Source: Dioscorea cayenensis subsp. rotundata (lineage: Eukaryota; Streptophyta; Magnoliopsida; Dioscoreales; Dioscoreaceae). From it: DNA of 64,000 nt. The DNA lies in NCBI RefSeq assembly GCF_009730915.1, contig NC_052477.1:1629699-1693698 (forward strand), given 5' to 3'. Both the position numbers and the translations under genes were made by a program. The notes beneath the pieces are model-generated. The model made no database searches, had not been told where the DNA came from, and was given only the letters and a program-made list of their open reading frames with translations. Shown one piece after another: positions 24,067-34,398 of the stretch (position 1 is the first letter of the stretch; each line of letters opens with the position of its first letter).

Positions 24067-24971
24067 TGTTAGTTCGGTGATGTGGTTTGTGGTTGGTGAA
24101 CACTCGCGACACTGAAAAGAAAACTCACTGACCAAGCGAAGGAGACACCTGAGTTTGGTAGCAGTTCGGCTTCCTCAGCCCCTCTCACGTGGGGCCAAGC
24201 CGGGAGAAAAACGTCCGTAAAGGGTGAAAATCGGCCCAGGTCTGAGGGAAACACTTGTCACTCGGCTCACCAATGATAAAGATCCTGCCCTCCGTTGTTT
24301 GGTGCTCACCGCAGCTCTCCTCGAAGTGGCTCGAGGTCCTTCTGATCTCACAGACAGGTAACTTATATAGGCCTCAACGTCCCAAATATAGCACAGCACC
24401 TCCACTGGGATGTGCGGCTGGCGGGAGTTACGGTTCGTTGCGGGGCGACCTCGAGACCCATCAGCCTCCAGTCGTGCCAGTCGATCGATGCAGCAAATCT
24501 CGATCGGCCAAAACGTACTTCCTCGGCTCCTCCATCACGGTCCTACGCAAGGGCTGCGTCCTTGTCGCGTCTTCATGGAAAAACCTCCCTAAATTTAGTG
24601 TTTCAAGATTCTCGAACTTGATCTTCTGAGATTCCTGCCCCGGATGGCGAAATGCTAAGATTAACCAGGCTTCGATGATTCTCGTCAAGGGTCTTCAAAT
24701 CATATCTCCTTAATTCGCTGTGAATAGATGCTCTTTAATTAAGGCTCCATGCATATTTGTCTTACGTCCAGCTTTCCATGTATAGTGCTTGATATGATCT
24801 TGTCTTTCAGTTATGTGGTATTACGAAAATAACTCAGATCTTTAAGACTGCAACCGCATGATCTTGAATGTTTGGCTCCGTGTTAGAGACTTCACCCAAA
24901 ATAAATCCCATCAAGGTCTTCGAGATGTTTGCCTTACACTCAAGTCTCCTTGCCATGTCACCATGCTTGCC
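24067..24971 (-). mobile_element. Ty1/copia LTR, copy 3, truncated by gap
   Basis: Begins tgttagttcggtgatgtgg, matching the starts of the other two LTRs, and stays similar through about 0.9 kb up to the first N. The last approximately 250 bp, and therefore the right target-site duplication, are hidden. Confidence 0.85.
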
Positions 24972-25971
24972 NNNNNNNNNNNNNNNNNNNNNNNNNNNNN
25001 NNNNNNNNNNNNNNNNNNNNNNNNNNNNNNNNNNNNNNNNNNNNNNNNNNNNNNNNNNNNNNNNNNNNNNNNNNNNNNNNNNNNNNNNNNNNNNNNNNNN
25101 NNNNNNNNNNNNNNNNNNNNNNNNNNNNNNNNNNNNNNNNNNNNNNNNNNNNNNNNNNNNNNNNNNNNNNNNNNNNNNNNNNNNNNNNNNNNNNNNNNNN
25201 NNNNNNNNNNNNNNNNNNNNNNNNNNNNNNNNNNNNNNNNNNNNNNNNNNNNNNNNNNNNNNNNNNNNNNNNNNNNNNNNNNNNNNNNNNNNNNNNNNNN
25301 NNNNNNNNNNNNNNNNNNNNNNNNNNNNNNNNNNNNNNNNNNNNNNNNNNNNNNNNNNNNNNNNNNNNNNNNNNNNNNNNNNNNNNNNNNNNNNNNNNNN
25401 NNNNNNNNNNNNNNNNNNNNNNNNNNNNNNNNNNNNNNNNNNNNNNNNNNNNNNNNNNNNNNNNNNNNNNNNNNNNNNNNNNNNNNNNNNNNNNNNNNNN
25501 NNNNNNNNNNNNNNNNNNNNNNNNNNNNNNNNNNNNNNNNNNNNNNNNNNNNNNNNNNNNNNNNNNNNNNNNNNNNNNNNNNNNNNNNNNNNNNNNNNNN
25601 NNNNNNNNNNNNNNNNNNNNNNNNNNNNNNNNNNNNNNNNNNNNNNNNNNNNNNNNNNNNNNNNNNNNNNNNNNNNNNNNNNNNNNNNNNNNNNNNNNNN
25701 NNNNNNNNNNNNNNNNNNNNNNNNNNNNNNNNNNNNNNNNNNNNNNNNNNNNNNNNNNNNNNNNNNNNNNNNNNNNNNNNNNNNNNNNNNNNNNNNNNNN
25801 NNNNNNNNNNNNNNNNNNNNNNNNNNNNNNNNNNNNNNNNNNNNNNNNNNNNNNNNNNNNNNNNNNNNNNNNNNNNNNNNNNNNNNNNNNNNNNNNNNNN
25901 NNNNNNNNNNNNNNNNNNNNNNNNNNNNNNNNNNNNNNNNNNNNNNNNNNNNNNNNNNNNNNNNNNNNNNN
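24972..25971. other. Assembly gap, exactly 1000 N
   Basis: A run of exactly 1000 Ns, most likely a fixed-size placeholder and not a measured gap. It begins inside the third LTR and ends at a TAT trinucleotide run, so both flanks are repetitive. Long open frames spanning it are artefacts. Confidence 0.99.
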
Positions 25972-26592
25972 TATTATTATTATTGTCATATTTTATAAAA
26001 AAAATTGTAATTATCAACTACTGTTTAATCTATTTGTATCGGTCCCTTTATAAAGTGCTTGTCTCACTAAAAAAACCATGGGTTTGAATTATAGCTCACA
26101 AGGTGGAAAGTACAAATGTTGAAAAGCTCAACTCCTGATGTGTGCCATCCTTGCACTAACTTGTTCAATTTTTTTTTTTAAAAAATATATATATATATAT
26201 AATTCATGATATAAACTATTGAGAAAACAATCCCCTATCTCTTACCCAGTTTTAAAAAATTATGATTTTATCCCTTATTTTTAGTTTTTATTATAATTTG
26301 GTCATCAGAACATAGGTGATCGCATGTAATATATTACATGTCATATTTTGTTTAGAGCTGGCATCTGATCTGACATATACCACATGTATTACCAATGTAT
26401 ATTTGTGTGATCAAAATTTTTTTTAGAAAGCAGGGACGTGTTATAATAAAGATTAAAAATATAAGATAAAATTATAATGTTTTAAAATTAGACAAATCAA
26501 CTTAAATAGATGAAAAATTAAGGGACCATTTTGATTGTAAACTATTTATATGATAAACCCTCTTTTCTCTTTCGAACAAAGCTCGCTACCAA
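25972..26592. other. Post-gap AT-rich sequence upstream of the methyltransferase
   Basis: Nothing annotatable except short TAT and TA runs. It must contain the promoter of the gene starting at 26593, but no element can be pinned down. Confidence 0.4.
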
Positions 26593-29400
26593 ATGGACAT
26601 TGTCCATCAATGGCCGCTCTCCATCTCATTGAATCCCAGAAAGCAAGCAAGACCCACAACAATGGCATCCCTCTCCCACCTCGCCAATGGCAATCACCAC
26701 CCCGACCCTCTCCTCCACTCCGCTCTCCGTTCCGCATCTCTTCGCTTCCACGAATCCCATCGTTCAGGTTCACTCCAATCTCTAATCATCCACTCATTTT
26801 CTTATCAACCTTGCATTCACTCATCCATGGCGTTCCCACTCCCCAGCCCCTCTCTTCCTTGACCCCTACTGCGGCTGCTTCCTCTCTCCGGATACCGCAC
26901 CACCTTCTGCTTCAACGCCCTATCGTTTGGCCACGAAGTTCATCGATGATGAGTTGATGAATAGGATGATGAGCGACGATGAGCTTAGGCAGGTAGTTTG
27001 ATTCATTGAGGAAGCTTTGTGAGTGTGTGTTTATGGTGGTTTGATATTGAATCATTTGAGTTTCTTATGCTCCATAGGTTGTCTTGTTCACAGATGGGAT
27101 GGATACTCGTCCTTTTAGGTTAAATTGGCCGAGATCTTCTGCCATTTATGATGTTTCTCCTGGGAGTGTCTTCCAATTTGCTTCTCAGAGACTTAAAGGT
27201 GTGCGCTTTGACCTTAACTTCAATAAATTCCTGAACTTCACCTTTTTACTTTTGTAGATTGGTATGATGTAGTGGCATTATTGCTTCTTATAATCATGAG
27301 AATTAGCGAGTCATAGGTGTTGGTTTATATATATATATATATATATATGTGCTCAATTATATGAGGCTTCTGTGCATTTGAATGGTTGATCATTTGCTTT
27401 AGTTATTTAGATTGTCTGTATGATCAAGGGGTTTGTTGGTATGTATAAGAAAAAGGGCCGTGTTTTGCCATGGATGAAGATACTTGCTTTGGGTAAATGG
27501 TTTTACAAGTTTGGTTTTGGTTGTTTAGAGTTAGCTTGAATTTAAGGTCTGTGAATTAGTACCTAGGGGTTTGGAAAAGTTCTTTTTGATGGATACTTAA
27601 TGGTAGGAAGTGGGCGCTTATCTGGTAAATGTAGCAACAAGTGTAGGAACACTGTGAATTATATATGATATTCATTTTGGAAAGATGCAAAGCTGTAAAT
27701 GGAAATGTTCTGAATGCATTTCTGGTGGAGGTGTTTGTTAATTCAAAGGTTCCAGTTACTGTGGAAATTATTTTTAATTGAAATGGCAATGAATCAACAG
27801 CCGAAGGAGAGCATTCACAAATAAATAAAACAAGATTGTTTGATCATATCATTGTTAAGGCTTTCTCGAGATATCATGTACCAATTTCTAGGCCTTTTCA
27901 TTCTCTGATGCTTTATTGTGTTTATCTTTGTGTAGCTCAAGCACATTTCTATTGTGAATCATTCCAAATTAGCTGCTCTATCTTAATTTTATTTATCCCA
28001 AAATTTGTTAGATGTTGGAGCTAAGATATCAAGGACCTGCATGCTGCTTCACGTTCCTTCAGAGTCCTCAAATATACAGGAACGCTTATGTGAGAAAGGC
28101 TTTAATGGAAACAGGCCAAGCATTTGGGCTCTTCAGGTGATTGGCTGATTGCTCTTCCATCTTGCTCTATCCTTGGAAAGCTTTTACTTAAATTTCCAAC
28201 AATTATCTTAATGCAGTGTTTAGGCATTTTTGAAAAGTCTAGATCATTTTGAACTAATTATTTGCTAAGCCCTAGCATCTTTCATAACAGAATCAGACAA
28301 GGTATTAACACTGTTTTCTTTGTACTCTTTCCTGGTTGACTGATAGCATTGCTCATGGATTGTTCTCTTCTGTGAAATGTCAAATAGCATTTCATATCTT
28401 CACCATTATATGTCTCCTGAAACTAAATTTTAGATTCTGGTAAACATGAACAATATTTTTTGTTCTTGAGTTGGGTTTCTTTTAGTTTTTCTCATTTCTC
28501 CTGTGACTTGCTGTCGCTTTTTTTCCCTGTTGTTTTGTTCTGCTTTATGATTAGAAATTTTTTGCATCCCACAGCAATACAGGTTGATTTAGATTGTCCT
28601 TTATGGTCATTGAATTGGAGTTCTTGTTGTATTTCAAATAGCTAGTTCTTAAAAAGGCTATGCCACTCCAGATTGCCTCTGCTCCATTGACTTGCTAAAC
28701 ATTAATGGACAGTAGAAGCAGGCGCAGGTGCTCATAAAGTGATCGATTGGCTAAGTTTATCTGATTTCATTGCAGGGGCTGCCACTAATGACATCAGCAA
28801 GTTTCAATGACCTGCTTTTCCTTGTTAGTTGCTTGGCCATGAAAAGCAGCATTTTCTTGGGAGAACTGCCTGGTTGGTTATTAGGGACTGAATTCGGAAA
28901 CATGGTTTGTTCATTAATCTATTGCTTAATAAAATTCCTTTTCTTTCTATGTTCTTCATGATTTTCCTTTCTCCCTCTGTGTTCTTCAAGCAGGCTGCCA
29001 CTCGGAAGTGGATGGAGAGTCTTTTCATGAGTCATGGCTTTCAAGTGAGCATAGTCAGCTACGCCGAGGTTGCAAGAAAGCTGCACCTAGAACCTCCAAC
29101 TGAAAATTTATGCAGTGCTCTTTTTGTTGCCGAACAGCTGCGATTTTCTGATGCGCAGGTGAGACTACCTAATTAAATTTGACATAATGTTCATAATATT
29201 GGCTCAAATTTTCCACTTCAAAAATATATCTCCATGTCACTCTTGAACTTGGCTGTCATGATCATGCATTTGCAGATTGTTCAAAATACGAAATTGTTAC
29301 TTAGTTGTAATCCTTTCTGTTTGTGCAGATGGAGAGATGGAGGTCAGAATTCGACAGACTAGAGGATGAAGGAGACGAAGAAGGATTCGAGGAACTATAG
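26593..29400 (+). CDS. SAM-dependent methyltransferase, leucine carboxyl methyltransferase family
   Basis: Seven exons rebuilt by hand: 26593-26767, 26847-26992, 27078-27198, 28012-28136, 28776-28904, 28994-29158, 29329-29400. All introns are GT-AG, frames join without error, 310 residues. The plant proteins this resembles are annotated as putative S-adenosyl-L-methionine-dependent methyltransferases (LCM domain); substrate unknown. Visible motifs: DPLLHSALRSASLRF near residue 35, APLFLDPYCGCFLSP near 60, the SAM-binding VVLFTDGMDTRPFRL at 108-122 (the family's TDG/GAG-x-DTR loop), ASFNDL near 196, LPGWLLG near 221 and an acidic C-terminus. A second in-frame ATG (MASLSHLANG, residue 24) could be the true start. 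No clear targeting peptide. No frameshift, unlike three neighbours. Chloroplast or cytosolic location undecided. Confidence 0.85.
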
Positions 29401-31145
29401 TATAATATTATTATTCAAAGATAAGTTCTCCGGCTCTTAATTTATTTTGTGTCATATATGTGAAACTATAGCATGACTGCCATGACTGACAATTCCAAGT
29501 TACTTGTCCTATTTTATTTATACACTTTCAATGCTTCATTTAGTTAGTTATTGAGGGCACAATTTGACTAGAAAATTGGCCCCTGATGTTTAATTTATGA
29601 AAGTAGATGTATTTATCTTTAGATCCAAATTATATCATCTTTGTCAGTAAATGTTATGTTTGATATCTCCGTCCAGTTTTTGTGTTTTCTTTTCCGGGAG
29701 CTTATTTATGTTTATACCCTCATAAATAATATAATTACATGTTATTTTTTTCAATAAATAAAGATTTATATATATATATTATATGCAAGTTTAATTTTTC
29801 TCTAATAGGTATGTATGTTGCATAGATATTCAAACGACTTCAGTAAATAGAGGAAAGCTTTGAATTTTCATTTAAAATTTAAATATTTATATATATAAAA
29901 TTTAGAAAAAGGGAAAATTTGCACAGTTGTATGTATTCATTCATTCCCATATGTGTATATATATACACAGATAATACGTATATGTATACATGCTATGTAA
30001 TAATAACAGTAGTATTGTTTATTTTTGACCATACAAGTATGTCTACACAACAACTTCAGCATTTTTGGGAAGAATAAATATGATTTTTATAAAGGCATAG
30101 ACATAATGTATGTATGTGTTAATGTGTGTATATATATAATTTATTTTAAATTTTTTTATATTAATTTATAATTATAATTTTTATTATGCTTAAATAATTG
30201 TCTCATGATAAAGGGTTAGTGCCTTTGTGGCTACACCCAAACGATAAGCAAATTTTGTTTTTGTTTTTTTTCCCTTAGTAATATATATATACGTATAATT
30301 TTTACAATAGTCTACACATATAAATATACAATTTATTTTTTTATTTTTATATTCTCTTGTAAACATAAAAAAAATATTTTTTTATACTCTATATAAATGA
30401 TATATATAAATAAATAAAGGACCAGTTTATTAGGGACTTCCGTAGAGATGTACCTATATCAACAGTTGGATTTGAATTCAACGGTTGCAGATCATCTGTG
30501 AAATAACTTGTGCTCGTCAAACAATACAATCAACAGTGAAATAAAAACAGTTGTATAATTGTTGTATAAATTGTGCGAAATTTATTTGCATCACGACTTT
30601 TCGATCGTCATCTCAATAGTAATCCTTCAATCACTACTATCCAATCTAATTTGCACCTCTGGTGCTTGAATTAATATTTCAACCCACCTTTCACTGTCAA
30701 TAATACAAATATAAAGGATTTAGTGTTAACAGAGGTTATTGTCTATTTGTTATATACTTTTATAATCACTGTTATTCCTTTATATACATTTTTACCAAAA
30801 AAATTTAATAATTTTTTTTTCTTCACTCATTTTACATAACAAAAAAGAAAAATACTACAGATCTTGATAAAATTTTAAAAATAAATAAATAAAAATATTT
30901 TATTACATCATATTAGAAAATTTACCCACTCCAACTCCCTTATTAAAATAAAAAATCTTTATATTTCATTACAATGATATATCCATTTCCATGCAAATTC
31001 CAAATTTTATTCCCTTCAAAATAAATAAATAAAAATAAAAATAAAAATAAAAATAATAAAAATAAATCCGAAGGGGTTTGGTGGCAAACACCTCGTGTTC
31101 CATGACTCCATCTTCATCTTCATCTTCATCTCTTCGTCACCAACC
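29401..31145. other. Intergenic AT-rich spacer
   Basis: 3' flank of the methyltransferase, then AT-rich spacer with TA runs. Around 30420-30700 a slightly GC-richer stretch contains an acagttggatttgaattcaa..caacggttg motif reminiscent of degenerate plant MITEs, but I could not find its ends. At 31020-31070 an (AAATA)n-like run lies just upstream of PHR2. Confidence 0.4.
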
Positions 31146-33801
31146 ATGGCTTCCTCCTCATCCTCATCCATGGATCTCCAAACCCTAGAACAAGAAGAAC
31201 AACAACAACAACAACCCCAAACTCTCCAATCTCCTCCCATCGCTTCTCTCTCCCTCTCCCTCTCCCCTCTCCTCCTTCTCCCCTCTTCCAAACCCTCTCT
31301 CTCTCCCTTCTCCTCCCTCAAGCTCCCTTCCCAACTCTCCTCCGTCTCTCTCCACCTCTCCTCCTTCTCTCTCTCTTCCAAACCCTTCTCCTCCTCCTCA
31401 TCCTCATCCTCCTCCATTTCCACTCTCCGCTCCCCTCTCCCTCTCCTCCCTCGCCGCTCCTCCGACCCCTCCCACCCCGTCGCCGGCCGCCGCTGCTCCA
31501 TCGTATGGTTCCGCTGCGACCTCCGCATCCACGACAACGACGCCCTCACCTCCGCCTCCAACGACTCGCTCTCCATTCTCCCAATCTACCTCTTCGACCC
31601 TCGCGACTTCGGCAAATCCTCCTCCGGCTTCGACCGCACTGGCCCTTACCGCGCTGCCTTCCTCCGCGACTCCGTCGCTGACCTCCGCCGCTCTCTCCAA
31701 TCTCGTGGCTCCGACCTCGTCGTCCGCGTTGGCCGCCCTGAAACCATCCTCCCCGAGCTCGCCCGCGCTGTTGGCGCCGATGCTGTCTACGCACATCGTG
31801 AGGTCTCCAACGATGAGGTCCGCACTGAGGAGAAGGTCGAGAAGGTGATGCAGGATGAGGGGGTGGAGATGAAGCTTTTCTGGGGGAGCACTCTCTACCA
31901 CATTGATGATTTGCCGTTCGAGCTGGATCAGATGCCTCTCAACTATGGAGGTTTTACTGAGCGTGTGCGTGGCTTATCTGTGAGGAAGACGATTGAGGCT
32001 TTGGATCAAATCAAGGGTTTGCCTTCCAGAGGTGATGTTGATCCTGGGGAAATCCCTAGCTTGACGGAGCTCGGCCTCAATCCACCGCCTGTCATTGCTC
32101 AGGTTCTGTTCTTCAACTCTTTTTTTTTTTTATCTCTGTTTGAGATTGAAGGTTTTTAGTATCCATTTCTGGATAATTAGGAATACATAGATGCTCTTAT
32201 CATTTGATCTTTCTTAAAATTTCTGTTTTCTTTGTGAAAGTTCTTGCCTTTGATTGTGTTGAATGCATTGTGGATATAATGTAGATTGCCATATGGATTA
32301 GCAAGGCATTGGTTCACTAGGGCTTATATATGCAATGTGGATTATTGATTGAGTCTTGCTGCATTTCCCTCATACTATGTGACAAGAGGCTGGTGAGGAT
32401 TTTCAGATTGCATTGTTGCATTTGTTTGAAAGATCGAAGGTGTTGCATGCCTATGGATGTTGTCAATGAGATGAAAAATTTGCATATGAGAATAACAAAG
32501 TGTAATGATTTCTGTAAAAAGGCTTCTTGCAACTCATGACTAAATTCACAGAAGATACACTTTAGATCGTTGATGTCAGTTCAAATTTTGGCAAGTTTCT
32601 TGTTTGCCTCTTTCAAAAAGGTTTCACTTTTAATTAACCATGCAGTGCATCACCAAATCCACAAAAAGAGACTTTTTGATTTTGTGGGTTCAGCTTCTTG
32701 ATGTGGCTTTTATAATTTGGCTTGCTAAACACAAACATTTAACAGTTACTAATGTACTTAATGAAATCTTTAACGGGACATCACTGATTTGCCCTTTTCA
32801 GACATTACTTTGAGTGATGGGTCTTTTGAGCTGATTCACGAATTACTTAGTAATTAAGTATTCTCTTTCTAAGGAATGGATACTTTCTTTTGTGCTAATG
32901 CTTGCTTCAAAGACGCACAAAGAGAGTGACAAGAATGAAGGAAAGGTATAGTCCCCAAATGGGTGATTTTAGTATCTGCATATTAAGAAAAAGAGGGTTG
33001 ATCCCGCTAAAATTATAAATGCTGACACTCTGTTAAACATATTACTTTCACCATGATTAAATGGCGTTAATGTGAGATATTTGTGCTTCTGTATGTTTTA
33101 TCTCCTAATATGAATAGCTCGTCATCTACGTATTGTTGTATTACTTGCTTGATGCAATGAGAAATTTCATTTCCCTCAGGATGGAAAACCTGTTAATGCT
33201 ACTCTAGTAGGCGGTGAAATCTGAAGCATTGCAAAAGCTTAAAACATTTGCTGCTGAATGCCATGCACAACCGAAAAAGGGACACACAGATAGCGCCCAA
33301 GACAGCATCTATGGTGCTAATTTCTCATGCAAAATCTCACCATGGTTAGCAATGGGATGCCTATCTCCACGTTCCATGTTTGATGAATTGAAGAAAAGTG
33401 CTACCAGGTTTGTGATGCTTACATTGTGAAATACTTCATTTATCATGTTGAGAATGTTCTGGAAGAAAACTTTTGAATTGTGATATAAATAGGTGTGCTT
33501 TTTCTATTTCTAGAACAATGTCCATGGCCTCAAAACCAAAGAATGGCACTGGTACAGATGATACTGGCATGAACTGGTTATTGTTTGAATTGCTCTGGAG
33601 GGATTTCTTCAGGTACTTATTTTCCCTACTAGCACAAAACCAATTCAAATTTTATCTATTTGCATAACAAGATAAAGAAACTCATATTTGGTAATTAATG
33701 GTTAACAAATTTTCAGGTTCATCACTAGAAAGTACAGCTCCAAGAAGAGAAAGCTTGAACCAAGTGCTCCGGCCACCGCCTGCACTGGCGCGCTTGCTTA
33801 A
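31146..33801 (+). CDS. PHR2: Photolyase/blue-light receptor-like protein PHR2 (one-base frameshift in exon 2)
   Basis: Four exons: 31146-32102, 33180-33407, 33514-33612, 33717-33801; 455 residues if the frame is corrected. Residues 1-115 are Ser/Pro/Leu-rich with a Gln run, like a chloroplast transit region. The photolyase N-terminal domain follows from about 117 (SIVWFRCDLRIHDNDAL). Exons 2-3 carry the SPWLAMGCLSPR and NWLLFELLWRDFF blocks. The protein then ends at CTGALA, so most of the usual FAD-binding domain is absent. This short architecture is normal for plant PHR2, whose biochemical role is unsettled. Exon 2 is open in one frame to 33218 (VGGE) and in another from 33220 (SEAL). One extra A in the AAA at 33217-33219 explains this, and exon phases require 227 not 228 bases. 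Start chosen at MASSSSSS; an in-frame ATG 17 codons earlier is less likely. Exon 1 is very C-rich. Confidence 0.88.
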
Positions 33802-34398
33802 ACTCATGCCACTGTCGATGAGTATTGGTATATCAACTTGATAATTCCAACCCATTTTGGCCCAATGCATCTTTTGTTCTTTTTTCCTAAGTATTACAAT
33901 CAATCGGTTTTGGTTTGCCGACTCATTGCTGTGTTTTTTTCCGATCCAGAAACTCTCTTGAGTGAACCTTCCCCAATTTGTTTCTATGTTCTTGCACTTG
34001 ATCAAAGTGCCCCAATGGGATTAGCTTTTTTTAATCAGGTCGACATAAATTTCGGATTTCCGACTATGTACTTTGTATCCATTTCTTACCAGCGAAGATG
34101 TATGGTTTCTATGATACAACACTGATGATGGTTTTGATTTTGGATCTTTTTCCCTTGATAGATCCATTATCCTGCATACATTCACCTGGGAAATGCAATT
34201 TGTATGTCTCAAAATATAATAAAAATAAAAAACAGAGACCCTTGTTTTTATTCTTCTTCAATTGTTTCATGTTAGTTACCAAATCATCCTTATAGGAGTA
34301 TAATATTTTCAAAATTAAAAGTAAATAAATAGACAAGTCTCAGTTCTTGAAGAACCAAATATGGGATCTCCTGCTATTGTCCTGATTGCAGAGCAAAT
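33802..34398. other. Convergent 3' ends of PHR2 and the hydrolase gene
   Basis: About 600 bp between two stop codons facing each other. It must hold both 3' UTRs and polyadenylation signals. No other feature seen. Confidence 0.5.

Noticed and set aside
24858-26087. Long open frames of 340-410 codons
   Set aside because: They run through the 1000-N gap and are artefacts.
26050-26165. Possible tRNA-derived SINE (ggtttgaatta box B-like word)
   Set aside because: No A box, no tail and no target duplication.
31016-31576. 186-codon minus-strand frame rich in Glu/Arg opposite PHR2 exon 1
   Set aside because: It is the antisense shadow of the Ser/Pro/Leu-rich, C-rich first exon; composition is explained by the coding strand.
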